This document shows, piece by piece, positions 45,960-57,411 of a stretch of 64,000 nt of DNA. Location: NCBI RefSeq assembly GCF_018294505.1, contig NC_057811.1, positions 30,966,538-31,030,537 of the forward strand, given 5' to 3'. The notes below the pieces were generated by a model. That model searched no databases and had not been told where the DNA came from. It saw only the letters and a program-made list of their open reading frames with translations. How positions within the stretch are numbered: position 1 is the first letter of the stretch; each line of letters begins with the position of its first letter. Origin of the DNA: Triticum aestivum (Eukaryota > Streptophyta > Magnoliopsida > Poales > Poaceae). Position numbers and translations under genes: made by a program.

Positions 45960-46900
45960 ACCCACCTGGTCGAAGCGTAGCGTTGTCGTTCTGGTCGCGA
46001 ACGTGTACGTACATATATACTGGTCGATGTAGAGGCGCGCACGTGTCGTAGTAGAGGCGCGTACGTGTCGTAGTAGAGGCGCGCACGTAGCATGTACATG
46101 TACGTACAGCGGCCAGGGTGCAAGAAAGAAAATACGGCCACGTACGTACATACTGGCAGGGTCTCGAACGCCTACTCGCGCATACGTACGGCCAGGGCTC
46201 GTGTAGATGGCTGGGTCGGAACGGAGAAACATCGTCGTCGTCGTGTTCATGGGGAGGCAACGGAATGCGTCGTGTTCTTGGGGAGGCAACGAAATGCATC
46301 GTGTTCATCGGGAGGCAACAGAACGCGCGGGAGCCAACCGGCTGGGTCGGAACGGAATGCGTGGTCGTGTTCATCGGGAGGGCTTGGACGGAGGGGTCTG
46401 GCGTACCGCAAAACGGAGGAAACGGACCTCCTACGGTCGAAACGGGGGTCCTGTTGATCGGGAGGGGGGTGGCGTACAGCTAAACAGAGGAAACGGACTT
46501 GTGTTGGAGCGCTACGGTCGAAACGGGGGTCCTGTTGATCGGGAGGGGTGTGGCGTACCGCAAAACGGGACTCCACGGGATACTGTTCATCTCCACCGTC
46601 GACCTCCTCCAGCCTCCCTCCTGTTCATCCAGCCTCCACCGCGCGCTACTCCACCGGCTACTGTTCAACCACCCCTCCACGGGCACCCCTCCACCGTCTA
46701 CTGTTCATCCAGCCCTCCACACCACGGGGTCCTGTTCAACCACCCCTCCACGGGCACCCCTCCATCGTCTACTGTTCATCCAGCCCTCCACACCACGGGG
46801 TCCTGTTCATCCAGAGGCAACGCCACCGCTCACTGTTCATCCAACCCCCCCCCCCCCCCCCCCCCGCAGCGCTCACTGTTCATCCAATCGATCGGCTTCA
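45960..46900. repeat. Right subterminal tandem repeats of CACTA-1
   Basis: Several repeat types follow one another: tcgtagtagaggcgcgyacg (about 46020-46090), ggaggcaacggaatgcgtcg (about 46250-46340), ggtcgaaacgggggtcctgt (46434 and 46511), and ctactgttcatccagccctc with ccacgggcacccctcc (about 46610-46840). ORFs over this stretch on both strands come from the repeats. Confidence 0.75.
46845..46865. repeat. C homopolymer of 21
   Basis: An unbroken run of C; the length is likely to be uncertain in any assembly. Confidence 0.85.
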
Positions 46901-47391
46901 GTTAGCAGCAGTAGCGAAGGAATCGCTCGATCGGGTTCAGTTAACAGCCATCGATCGATCGCTCGGGTTCAGTAAAGCGTAGCCTGCAGTGCAATCGCTC
47001 GGGTTCAGTTAGAGCCCAATGCCTCGCTCAGGTTCGGTTAGAGCCAACGCCTCGCACACACGTGCGTACGTGTACGACAGAAACGCGCATCGCTCGGCCC
47101 CTGACCTCCCACCGTAACCGGGAACTCCCCGAAATTTTCCTCCCCCTCACTTCTACCACGGTTTTTTTCCGTCATGGACGGCCCAAAGAATGTCATGCAG
47201 CTGCGTCTCCGGCCCGCCCAGGACGAAAAGCCCATTTTCTGTCATGATTGTTTGTCATAGAAGTAGGAGCCCACCACATCTATGATGATACCGGGTTTTG
47301 TCACAATTATTGTCATAGAATTGTCATATGTATGACAGAATTTTTTTTCGTTCGGCCCAAAATGTCACGGATGTGTCTTTTTTTTGTAGTG
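46901..47391. other. Right terminal region of CACTA-1
   Basis: Three copies of gctcgggttcagtta-type words (about 46925-47000) are followed by tgtcat and atgacaga words that mirror the left end, then the terminal repeat ending at 47391. No gene. Confidence 0.6.
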
Positions 47392-48241
47392 TCATGATGC
47401 CCAAATATATAGCCAGGGGTTATAACCTAGGCTGTATTTGAAAATAATCAAATATGAAATAGATGATACTTGTGACATTGAATCACATCGTTGGTCTGCC
47501 AACTTTATTGTAGTAAGTGTGATAACCCCAATCTTGAGTACTGATAGCTCCTTCCATATTGTGCCGGTTTATGATAAAACCATATCGGGTTGTGATAAAC
47601 ACCGGATTATCCATATATAACACTGACGACTTATAGTTGAAACCAGACCGGGCCAATAAACGCCGGATTATAACTGATCATGTACTGACAACTTGTAGTT
47701 GAAAACCAAGCCGGGTCAATAAACGCCGGTTTATCATAAAAAATTATAAACCTCATCAAAGGACAACAAACTTGGCAAATAAAAGCATAAAAAGAACATG
47801 CAAGGCTTTTCATGGGCTGCGAGGCCCAAAATCGAGGCTTTTCATGGGATGCCAGGCCACTGAGTTAAACCATTTTACAAAGCATTTTAAGATGGACCTC
47901 ACATTAACCAATCATCGTTTTAACTTTTAAAAGTTCAGGGTCTATGAGATTGACTTTGTCAAACGTTCGGCGGGTCATACCAGGATTACCTGGACGGAGT
48001 GGCTTACTTAAAGAGGCAGGATAAGCCGGGGTTTTAGGTGAATACACCTGGCTTCCAAGCCCGGCTTGATGGCCTATTACAAGGGTGTAGACTCTTTGTT
48101 ATTTGAGAAGCAAAGAGCCCCCAAGCAATATTTTGAGCTGTGCTCCGTGGGTGCCTATGTTTGAGTTGTGCTTTTGCAACACTCTCTTTGGCCCCTAAGT
48201 GATTTCCTGTTGGCCATAAGCCGATCAAGAGGTGTAGCTAT
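47392..48241. other. RLG-B internal noncoding sequence between CACTA-1 and CACTA-3
   Basis: It continues from 20384. Two near-copies of gggyc.ataaacgccgg.ttata lie at about 47590-47740. The end, gccgatcaagaggtgtagct (to 48240), is part of a repeat of about 70 bp that continues after CACTA-3 (57412-57540). No gene. Confidence 0.6.
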
Positions 48242-48760
48242 CACTACTGGAATCAGCTTCTTTGCCGTCCGCCATGGCGGACGGCAAAGGCATAGATCAC
48301 GGACGGCAAACTTCTTTGTCGTCCGCTAGCGGACGGCAAACTGTCCGGATTAACGCCTGCCAGCAAAGGCCTTCTTTGTCGTTCGCTTCTTAGTAACGGA
48401 CGGCAAAGGATTATGCCGTCTGCCATCCGAGGCCAGCAGGCGGCAAAGACAGCTGACGGCAGTGCTGTGTCGTGAGAGCCGTTAGGGGGTTAAAGGCACT
48501 CTTTGCCGTCTGCCAGCGGACGGCAAAAAGTCAAAGATCTTTGCCGTCCGCTGGCGGACGGCAAAGAGCCCAGCTAGGTAGCACTAGGAAGCTGCCATGT
48601 GTCCAGGTATGCCGTCCGCCAGCAGACGGCAAAATGACCAAATAGGCTGCCAGTGTTCCCAGTTTGCACAGGTGACTGCCACGTGTCCTCTTTTCCGTCT
48701 GCTAGCTGACAGCAAATCTCTTTGCCGTCTGCTAGCGGACGGCAAAGAGGCTATATATCC
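48242..48760. repeat. Left subterminal repeats of CACTA-3
   Basis: About ten short palindromic units of the form tttgccgtcygctagcggac with their complements, spaced 20-60 bases apart. They are the likely binding sites of the transposition proteins. Confidence 0.85.
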
Positions 48761-49061
48761 CCTGTTTTTATTTAAATCCCATTAATTAGACATGGTTTCA
48801 AACACAGATATACATGCATACATATCCAACATATCCAACAGCATGTCCAACAACATATTTCATCCAATCCAACAACATAGTTCAACAAAGTCCGACATAT
48901 CCATATATACATAACCAAAAACAAGTTTCCAACAACATATCCATATAGACATACATATCCAAACAAGTTTTCATAAACAACAAGGAAGCACCACAAGAAT
49001 AGTACACTCCATGAATCCAAGCTTCCTCATGTAAAGCAAATCTGCAAATTGGGAAAGATGA
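48761..49061. other. CACTA-3 interior, noncoding
   Basis: AT-rich with repeated catatccaacaacat words. No gene seen. Confidence 0.5.
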
Positions 49062-49199
49062 AAGTTAGAAGAAGAAGAAGAAGACTAGTTAGAAGAAGAA
49101 GAAGAAGAAGACTAGTTAGAAGAAGAAAAGAAGAAGATTTTTTTCTTCTCTTTTTTTTTTCTCCTCTCCTCTTCTTTATCTTCTTCTTCTTCTAACTAA
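49062..49199. repeat. GAA/TTC inverted repeat
   Basis: agttagaagaagaagaagaa blocks on the left and ttcttcttcttctaactaag on the right face each other, so the tract can fold into a hairpin or form a triplex-prone purine strand. Confidence 0.75.
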
Positions 49200-49500
49200 G
49201 GTATGTAAAAATGTCATTTTATTGCTAAGTTAGGTAAAAATGCTAAGTGTAGGTCATTTTAGAGCTAAGGTAGGTAAATAGGTCATTTTGGAGCTTAGTA
49301 AGGTTATTATGTCATTTTCGAGGAAAATAAGCTAATTCTATATCATTTTGGAGCTAAAAAAGATTATCATGCCATTTTTTTACCTAAGTATGCTAAGTAT
49401 GTCATAAATGAATTGAATAAGCTAAGTATAGCTTATTTTTTATCAAACTTAGGTAATTATGCCATTTAGGAGGAAGATAAGCTAAGTATCCATTTGTAAA
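49200..49500. repeat. Degenerate repeats with tcattttggagctaa
   Basis: About six loosely spaced copies of gtcattttggagctaag and taggtaaaaatg. Noncoding. Confidence 0.6.
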
Positions 49501-49508
49501 GCAAAACA

Positions 49509-49724
49509 CTAGAGAAACCTTACCCTCATCACAACGAATGTGATGAAGATCGCAACTAAGGTAACAATTGATCCAACGACATAATGATACCAAGCCTCAT
49601 TATCAATGGCATATTTTCTAATCTTCTTAAGCTTCATGCGCATTGCATCCATCTTCAAGCGCATTGCATTCATCTTCATCTTGTGATCATCGATGGCATC
49701 GGCAACATACAACTCCAATGTCAC
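49509..49724 (-). CDS. Small membrane protein ORF of CACTA-3
   Basis: A minus-strand frame of 71 codons. Residues 13-40 are a charged helix with a repeated KMKMNAMRLKMDAMRMK pattern. Residues about 46-68 (YHYVVGSIVTLVAIFITFVV) form a single transmembrane segment. I recall near-identical short proteins near TNP2 genes of wheat CACTA elements. It may be a last exon of a longer gene. Function unknown. It is open and starts with ATG at 49724. Confidence 0.6.
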   Translation of the reverse strand: MTLELYVADAIDDHKMKMNAMRLKMDAMRMKLKKIRKYAIDNEAWYHYVVGSIVTLVAIFITFVVMRVRFL

Positions 49725-50093
49725 CTTCTCTTCTTCAATTCTTTAAATTTTTTCTTTCAAATACTCATTTTCTTTTTTCAACTAAATTTAACTTCTCGAC
49801 AAGAGGGTCCGTTTCAAATTCCGGTTCACATACCTCCTAGATTAAAATATCTCTATGTCAACTTGATGGCCATAATTTGCATAAATGCGAAATGAAACAA
49901 ATTGTTATGAAAGAGAATTTACCACATCCGAATCACAAAGCGGGCGAGGGCCGAGCGGGACGGAAATCAAGACCATGGCACTATGTATAAGAAACAATCA
50001 TACAAAGTAAGAAAATTATAAATACCAACTATATAAATCATACAATCATACAAATAACTGTATAAATCAAGTACAACATAAAAATTTGAATAC

Positions 50094-50880
50094 CTAATAA
50101 TCATTATTGGTAATGACGTGCTCGTCATCATCATTAATAAAAACATCATCATCATCACTATCGGTAATGACGTGCTCATCATCATCATAAATAAATGCAT
50201 CATCATGTGGAAGGCCACCTTTACGTAATCGTTCAAGCATTGACAGGCCATCTGCAGCAGTAACTTCTTCTTCTTCCGGATCTTCTTGTTCCAGCTCAGG
50301 GGTGAAGTCGGATTCACTATCGTTGTCTACTTCAATGTTCTGGGGTGGAGTAGAGCGGTTCTTGAAACGTTTTTTGGAAAGACGTGTTTCTTGGAAGAAT
50401 TCTCCTTCGTCATATGTGTCTTGGTTAATGTGAGGTTCATAATCCTTTTCATTGGGGGGAGGTGGTCTAACAAGTGGCAGCACTTCATAAACGACGTCCC
50501 AACTACTGAGATTTGGATCACTTTGACAGGCCCACGGTAGCTAGAAAACTTGGGTTGCCTGTTGAGCCGTAATATAGACATCGGGAACATCCAAATGGGT
50601 GCTTTGTTTGATTTTGACTAGCCCTATATGTTCAGGTGTCCTTCTAGTCTCCCTCGGCTGGAACCAATAACATCTGAAGACTACGACATTTGGTGGGTCT
50701 TCCATAATACTCGATACCTCCTTCGCCGATAGCAGAGACACAACAATTTGTAGACTCTCGGTCGGCCATAGATAGCTCTTTGCCATAGGTACGAAAGCGA
50801 TACCCGTTGATGTCGTATTTGTCAAATGAACGGACCTTATAGTCAAAACCATTAGCTACTTGTCTCAATTCGGCATCCAT
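50094..50880 (-). pseudogene. C-terminal part of the CACTA-3 transposase (DUF4216-like and acidic tail)
   Basis: In three minus-strand frames: 50880-50644 (ANGFDYKVRSFDKYDINGYR), 50852-50541 (VVVFRCYWFQP, GLVKIKQSTHLDVPDVYI), and 50483-50094 (very acidic, with two copies of DDDEHVIT). The first two match the DUF4216-type region that follows TNP2 in plant CACTA transposases. The frame changes mean one or two indels. A short tandem duplication of about 65 bp at 50105-50215 encodes the DDDEHVIT repeat. Confidence 0.65.
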
Positions 50881-52387
50881 AATCTCTGAATTAGCCTACA
50901 ATTTTAATACGAAAGGATTGTTGCATTAGTCGCAAATTAGGCAAAGAAAAAAAGGGTCTAATGGAAATTACCGTTTTTTTTGAACCAAGAGATGAAACCG
51001 GGAAATTCGGCTCCTTGTTTTGCTAGAAGCTCATATTCTTCGACGGAATCCTTTTGGATCACCGCTCCTTACGAGAATATGGCGACATATCGACTACATC
51101 AAAAATCCAGGAATAAGAGAAGTTCAAAGGAATTAGAAGTTGTGAAACAATGTACCGAGATCTTACTCGATGTACGGCCGCACTTCTGTTAGGTTGTTGA
51201 AGAGATACAGCGAAATGGTCCACCATTCTTCAACATCCAACCTTACTGGTTTCCAACCACCGGCTGGTGCGAGATTCCCTTTGAATAGGCTGAGGTTGGA
51301 TTGACCCTTTTGAGGTTCGTCAGCATTGTACCGAGGCTTCAGATTATGCAAATGACGATTTTTGGCTTCGTAGTGTGCGGTCACGAAGTTTGCCGCCTCC
51401 TCAGTGATGAATGCTTCCGCTAGCGATGCTTCTATTCTACGTTTATTTTTACATTTTGCTCGAAGCGTCTTCTGCATCCTCTCAGTTAAGTAGCACCAAC
51501 AATTTTGCATGGGCCCCCCCCCAATCGTGCCTCGGTCGGCGGATGCAAAATCAAGTGTTGCATTGGATTAAAGAAGCTTGGCGGAAAGATCTTCTCTAAC
51601 TTGCAGCTCAACTCCGGCGCCAACTGTTCCATTTTTTCTAGGAGGCCAGGCAATAGTTCTTTCGGACAAAGAACACTAAAGAAATAGCTCAGCTCTGCCA
51701 GTACTAGCCATTCATCCTCAGGGATGAAGCCACGCAACATCACCGGCATTATCCGCTCAATCCATATGTGCCAATCATGACATTTTAGACCAACTATTTT
51801 CAAATTTTGAAGACTCGCTCCCCTCTATAGATTTGCTGCATACCCATCGGGGAACATCAACTGCATTTTCACCCACAAAATAGTTTCCTTCATAGCTGGC
51901 CTTTCTAAGATTGAACTATGCCTTTCGCTTTGTCCAGTTGATCCCCTTTCCTTTCGGTTCTTTCATGTTTTGTAACGGTCTATCACATAGCTCCTCTTGA
52001 TCGACTCTAGCCTTAGTATTATCCTTTGATTTCCCCTCTATGCCGAACAATGTACCAAAAATGGCTTAGGCAATATTCTTTTCAGTGTGCATCACGTCGA
52101 TTTTGTGTGGGCAAAGAAGGTTTTTGAAGTAAGGTAGATCCCAGAAGCATGTCTTGTGAGTCCAGCCATGTTCCTTATTATACCCCTTGAAATACCCTGG
52201 ACGCTCTGGATCTGGCTCGAGAGCAGTTAACTGATCTAGGGTCTGTTGGCCTGTCAACGAAGGTGGTGCAGAGTGTTTGACAACTCTACCTTTGATGAAG
52301 TTCTTCTTGTCTTTCCTGAACTTATGGCCAGGATGTAGAAACGGTCCATGCAAGTCGAAGCAACTATACTTGCGCCCTGCCGTCAGC

Positions 52388-53955
52388 TGATATGTCTCCA
52401 ATGTATCTATAATTTTGATTGTTCCATGCTATATTATATTCTGTTTTGGACATTATTGGGCTTTATTATACACTTTTATATTATTTTTGGGACTAACCTA
52501 TTGACCGGAGGCCCAGCCTAGAATTGCTGTTTTTTGCCTATTTCAGAGTTTCGCATCAAAAGAATATCAAACGGAGTCCAATCGGAATGAAACCTTCGGG
52601 GCCTTGATTTTTGGAACGAACGTGATCCAGAGGACTTAGACCTTACATCAAGACATCAACCAGGAGGGCACGAGGTAGGGGGCGCGCCTACCCCTCCTGG
52701 GCCCGCCCTCCACCCTCGTGGGCCCCTTGTTGCTCCACCGACGTACTTCTTCCTCCTATATATACCTACGTACCCCCAAACTACCAGATACGGAGCCAAA
52801 AACCTAATTCCACCGCGGCAACCTTCTGTACCCGCGAGATCCCATCTTGGGGCCTTTTCCGGAGCTCCGCCGGAGGGGGCATCGATCACGGAGGACTTCT
52901 ACATCAACACCATAGCCTCTACGATGATGTGTGAGTAGTTTACCTTAGACCTTCGGGTCCATAGTTATTAGCTAGATGGCTTCTTCTCTCTTTTTGGATC
53001 TCAATACAATGTTCTCCCCCTCTCTTGTGGAGATCTATTCGATGTAATCTTCTTTTGCGGTGTGTTTGTTGAGACTGATGAATTGTGGGTTTATGATCAA
53101 GTTTATCTATGAACAATATTTGAATCTTCTCTGAATTCTTTTATGTATGATTGGTTATCTTTGTAGGTCTCATTATCAGTTTGGTTTGGCCTACTAGATT
53201 GATCTTTCTTGCAATTGGAGAAGTGCTTAGCTTTGGGTTCAATCTTGCGGTGTCCTTTCCCAGTGACAGTAGGGGCAGCAAGACACGTATTGCATTGTTG
53301 CCATCGAGGATAACAAGATGGGGTTTATATCATATTGCATGAGTTTATCCCTCTACATCATGTCATCTTGCTTAAAGCGTTACTCTGTTCTTATGAACTT
53401 AATACTCTAGATGCATGTTGGATAGCGGTCGATGTGTGGAGTAATAGTAGTAGATGAAGGCAGGAGTCGGTCTACTTGTCTCGGACGTGATGCCTATATA
53501 CATGATCATACCTAGATATTCTCATAACTATGCTCAATTCTGTCAATTGCTCAACAGTAATTTGTTCACCCACCGTAATACTTATGCTCTCGAGAGAAGC
53601 CTCTAGTGAAACCTATGGCCCCCGGGTCTATTTTCTACCACATTAATCTTCCAACACTTAGTTATTTTTATTGCCTTTTATTTTACTTTGCATCTTTATC
53701 ATAAAAATACCAAAAATATTATCCTATCATATCTATTAGATCTCACTCTCGTAATTGACCGTGAAGGCATTGACAACCCCTTTATTGTGTTGGTTGCGAG
53801 GATTTATTTGTTTGTGTAGGTGTGAGGGATTCGTACGTGACCTCCTACTGGATTGATACCTTGGTTCACAAAAACTGAGGGAAATACTTACGCTACTTTA
53901 CGACATCACCCTTTCTTCTTCAAGGGAAAACCAACGCAGTGCTCAAGAGGTAGCA
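52388..53955. mobile_element. Solo LTR (1568 bp) inside the transposase gene
   Basis: Starts TGATATGTCTCC and ends AAGAGGTAGCA. It is flanked by TCAGC on both sides (52383-52387 and 53956-53960). There is no primer site, polypurine tract or internal coding. A TATA-like tatatatacc (about 52758) and a long untranslated-type sequence fit a plus-oriented LTR. Frequent in Triticeae genomes as I recall, Gypsy-type by its ends; family not named. It arises when the two LTRs of one element recombine. Confidence 0.92.
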
Positions 53956-54244
53956 TCAGCCACGAAACTCAAGATCTCCCTTGCATGAGGGGCACGGGAA
54001 CCTTCCATGCACACACCAGCCAACGAATAGCGCATACGCCGACAAGTCATGCGTTGAGTACATGTACCAGGCACGCATTATCAAGTTCTATTTGCTAAAG
54101 GCGTCGTATGTCTTGAACCCATTATCCCAAGCTTCTTGCAATTCGTCGTTAAGCGGCTGCATGTACACATTCATATTTTTCCCCGGATAGTTGGGCCCTG
54201 GAATTATCAATGTCAGGAAAATATTCTTTCGCTGCATAATCTGC

Positions 54245-54260
54245 CCGGGGGGGGGGGGAG
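54245..54260. repeat. G homopolymer in the transposase gene
   Basis: A G run of about 13 (after cc) coincides with a change of reading frame. Confidence 0.8.
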
Positions 54261-55431
54261 ATTGAGTGGAATGACAAACACGGGCCAATTGCTGTATGGG
54301 GCTGCCATCTGACCAAACACACTGAACCCATCTGTGCTGACGGCGACTCGAGGATGCCTTGGATCTGCCGTTTTTTCCTTATGTAATGCATCAAAGCGCT
54401 TCCACGCTTCACCATCCGATGTGTGCACCATCATCACATTCCCATCTGCATCTAGTTAGGTTCTTTTGCCCGTTTTGTGCCATGTCATCTGTCTCGCTGT
54501 CTATTCGACCATGAAAAGACGTTGAAGTCTTGGTACGATTGGCATATACCGAAGAACATTAACGAGTATTTTGCTCTACATCTTCTCACCCATACCGCTG
54601 TCTACCACAACATACCTGGAAGAATTGCAAATGGGACAATAGTTCAAGTCCTGATACTGAAGCCTTAATAAGACACATCGTTTCTCATAGGCATGTATCT
54701 TCTCATAGGGCATCTTAAAAGCATGGAGGATTTTGTCTGACTGGTACAAGTTTGGTGGTAGCACATGGCCTTTGGGTAGAAATCGTCTGAATACTGTCAT
54801 CATCGCATCGTAGTATTCTCTGCCCAATTTGAATTGAGCCTTCAAAGCCATTATTTGTGAGATGGCATCCAACTGACAAAGCTCAGTGTGCTCATGGAGA
54901 GGACGTTTTGAGGACTCCAACATTTCAGTGTAGGCCTTTGCATATTCCACCATCTCCTCGTCCGAGTCCCGAGCATCGTCAAAGTCTTGCACCATGTCTG
55001 CGGTCCCGGTACCATGCTCGTCGGTGCGACGACGAACCTCGGCTCTGGCACGTTGGGCAGACTCACCATGTAATGTCCAGACCGTGTAACCAGGCGTAAA
55101 ACCAAACTTCTGCAGGTCTTTACTCATTTCAAGCTCATCCCTCTTTTTATAGTTGTCGCAACGGGCACAGGGGCACCAGCTAAATTCCTGGCCATTTGCA
55201 AATGCGGCTCTAACAAACCCCTTGGTTTTTGTTAACCATTCCTCGGTCCAAACTTTCTGACTAGTGTAACCGATGTACATCCATGCACGATCACTCATAT
55301 TGACTTCCTACTGGACACACAAGAAATATATACATAATTAAGCAAACCATATCCACAGTTAATGGAGTTTGTTAATTTTATTACGTCCATGCAACCTACA
55401 CGCTAATAGGTAAAGATAGGTCCTAATCCCA

Positions 55432-55647
55432 CCCGAGTATGTGTAGATCGGGTTTGTTTTCCCATGCTCTGCTCCGGATCCGACGCAAAATTTCGGCAGC
55501 ACCTCCCCGCTGTTCTCCTGATACACGTCTCGGCAATAAGCAGAGACAATGTGTACCCGGAGAACAACAGGGAGGCACTGACGAAATTCTGCATCGGATC
55601 CGGAGCTGAGCATATGGGAAAACGAACCCAGTCTACACATACTCGGG
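55432..55647. repeat. Imperfect inverted repeat upstream of the transposase
   Basis: Left arm cccgagtatgtgtagatcgg.. pairs with the inverted right arm cccgagtatgtgtagactgg.., each about 100 bp, with gctccggatccga in both. It lies 135 bases upstream of the transposase ATG, in the leader or promoter. Confidence 0.8.
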
Positions 55648-55915
55648 CTGTCCATGGATAACGTTGGACAATTCGAAAGAATCACGATTATAAATATGCA
55701 AATGCATGCATATTTATAGATGTAACCCTTTCGAACGGGAGACGCATAGTGGTTACACATATTGATGATTGACACCTATAGCTAGCAAGTTTCATCGGCA
55801 CGAAGACCGGAACAAAGCAAATGAAGGGGGAGGAGGAGATGTCATTTGTGCTCACCAGCCAACGAACGCAACGAAATACCTGCATATTTAAATCGAAAGA
55901 TCAGTAACATAGCAA

Positions 55916-56463
55916 GTATTCGACACCGACGGCCACATGTACCTCGCACTGACGATACTTGCTATTTACGGTACCATCGACACCGAGGAACCCTCTAACC
56001 CGCTCGTCCCCGGGTAAACTAAATAGCAACTACCATCGGTGCAAGGTACATGAGGCAATCGGCGTTGAACACTAGATCCACATCCACAAGCGAAGCCGGC
56101 GCCCGGCGTCCCGCAACAATAGTTCTGGTGGCCGATGACGGTCGAACACCTTGGCGAATTTGTCTGGCAGCCTCTGCGATGAGGATTAAAGACAAGTTTT
56201 GAAATTTCAAACAACCAAACCGACTTGAGTTAGTTTGGGTGTTTCAAGTTTCAACACTTAGCTTTCAATCGTCAACTCCGAGGCTGCCGGACAAATTTGC
56301 AATGGTGTTCGACCGCCATCGTCGCCGAGAACTGTTGCTGCTAGACGCAGGACCCTTGTGTCACTTGTGGGACGTGGATGTAGTATTCGACACCGACGAC
56401 CACATGTACCTCGCACTGACGATACTTGCTATTTAGGGTACCATCGACACCGAGGAACCCTCT
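55916..56463. repeat. 81-bp direct repeat enclosing an inverted repeat
   Basis: gtattcgacaccgac to cgaggaaccctct occurs at 55916-55996 and 56383-56463 with few differences. Between the copies, about 56060-56205 is imperfectly complementary to 56230-56380 (gaatttgtctggcagcctc against caaatttgtccggcagcctc). The block is a direct repeat around a foldback. Confidence 0.8.
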
Positions 56464-56545
56464 TTTTCTTCTTCTTCTTCTTCTCTCTTTTTTCCTTTTC
56501 TTCTTCTTCTTCTTCTTCTTCTTCTTCTTCTTCTTCTTCTCCTTT
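56462..56545. repeat. CTT microsatellite
   Basis: About 25 interrupted ctt units. Poly-Lys and poly-Ser ORFs across it are artefacts. Confidence 0.9.
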
Positions 56546-57005
56546 TTCCTCTTCTTAAACCTAGCACTAACCAAAACCTAAAAACTCAAAAGTACACCTA
56601 AACCTAGCACTAACCTAAACGTAAAAACTCAAAACTACACCTAATTAAACCTAGAACTAACCTAAAACAAATCAAGAAAATAGAGAACAAAAAAATAGGA
56701 AAAAAACAGAAAAAATTTACCTGTTGCTCCGGCGAGATGGACCGGTTGGGCGGGGTGGCGCAGGGGCCGCGGGGAGGAGGACGGCAGCAGGGCGGGGTGG
56801 CGCAGGGACCTCGGGGAGGGGTCCGGCACAGGGGCGGCCCGACGCAGGCCACTCCGGCGATGGGACGCTGCGGGGCGGCAGGGCGACGGGGCGCGGCGGG
56901 GCGACGGGGTGGGGATGGCCGGCGACGGCGACAGAGGAGAAGGCAGGCGCACGAGAGGGAGGGAGAGACAGAAAGAGAGAGGGGGGAGACGGCTCTGCCC
57001 GTTAA
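56546..57005. other. CACTA-3 right interior, AT-rich then GC-rich
   Basis: cctaaacctagcactaacc words repeat three times (about 56558-56660). 56725-56990 is GC-rich (ggcggggtggcgcaggg repeated) with ORFs on both strands. It may hold the transposase leader. No gene supported. Confidence 0.5.
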
Positions 57006-57411
57006 GTGGACCTTCTTTGCCATCGGTTAGCCGACGGCAACGAGGGCCACCGTTAGGGCTGGCCCACGTCTTCTCTTTGCCGTCCGCAAGCAGACGACAA
57101 AGGACTAACATTGCCGTCCGCTAGCAGACGGCAAAGTAATCACCTCTTTTGCCGGCCGCTAGCGGACGGCAAAGAATCTGACCTAGCACGCCGTGTCCTG
57201 TGGGGCCCACCTGGCTCTTTGTCGTCTATCTTATAGATCTTTGCCGTCAGCTGGCCGACGACAAAGATGGAGCTGACGAGAAATAGCATTTTTGCCATCT
57301 GCCCTTTTTTTGCCGTCCGCTTTGTGGAAGCGGACGACAAAGAGGCTCTTTGCCGTCAGCTGGCGGACGGCAAAGACCTGGCGGACGACAAAGAAGTTGA
57401 TTCCAGTAGTG
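57006..57411. repeat. Right subterminal repeats of CACTA-3
   Basis: Same tttgccgtccgc units as at the left end, ending in the inverted terminal repeat. Confidence 0.85.

Larger units (their letters stand above)
20385..47391. mobile_element. CACTA-1: 27-kb CACTA element with nested insertions
   Basis: The left end is CACTACAAAAAAATAC. The right end, read on the minus strand, is CACTACAAAAAAAAGAC. Both are flanked by TCA (20382-20384 and 47392-47394), the 3-bp duplication CACTA elements make. Tgtcat and atgacaga words recur near both ends in opposite orientation. Without the nested CACTA-2 (5756 bp including its target copy) about 21 kb is its own. It carries a Transposase_24-like minus-strand gene (22028-26978), a second similar gene (28396-31860), a proline-rich ORF (40603-41298) and a coiled-coil ORF (45337-45951). 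I find no TNP2 transposase, so it is probably non-autonomous. It sits in RLG-B. Confidence 0.85.
50881..55298 (-). pseudogene. TNP2-type CACTA transposase, broken and split by a solo LTR
   Basis: Minus strand from ATG at 55298. Residues 1-50 are the Transpos_assoc-type domain (WMYIGYTSQKVWTEEWL, SWCPCARCDNYKKRDEL). The TNP2 (Transposase_21-type) region follows: FRRFLPKGHVLPPNLYQSDK, CPICNSSRY, then, after frameshifts near 54580 and stops near 54510 and 54450, WKRFDALHKEKTADPRHPRV and DGFSVFGQMAAPYSNWPV. A G-run at 54245-54260 causes another shift; then MQPLNDELQEAWDNGFKTYD. The solo LTR (52388-53955) follows, then LTAGRKYSCFDLHGPFL (52401 down), LKCHDWHIWIERIMP and the DUF4218-like region (51803-51163). 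It would bind and cut the element ends. Not functional. Confidence 0.85.
48242..57411 (-). mobile_element. CACTA-3: 9.2-kb CACTA element with a broken TNP2 transposase gene
   Basis: The left end is CACTACTGGAATCAGCTTC. The right end, read on the minus strand, is CACTACTGGAATCAACTTC. The flanks are TAT (48239-48241) and TAT (57412-57414). Subterminal inverted units with tttgccgtccgc lie in 48260-48750 and 57010-57390. The transposase gene is on the minus strand (55298-50094), followed by a small membrane-protein ORF (49724-49509). A solo LTR interrupts the transposase. Without it the element is about 7.6 kb, a normal size for an autonomous CACTA that has since decayed. Confidence 0.92.

Noticed and set aside
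46092..46982. Long plus-strand ORFs up to 232 codons
   Set aside because: All three frames are open across subterminal tandem repeats, and the sequence is low complexity.
56341..56574. Poly-Lys or poly-Ser proteins
   Set aside because: Translation of the CTT microsatellite.
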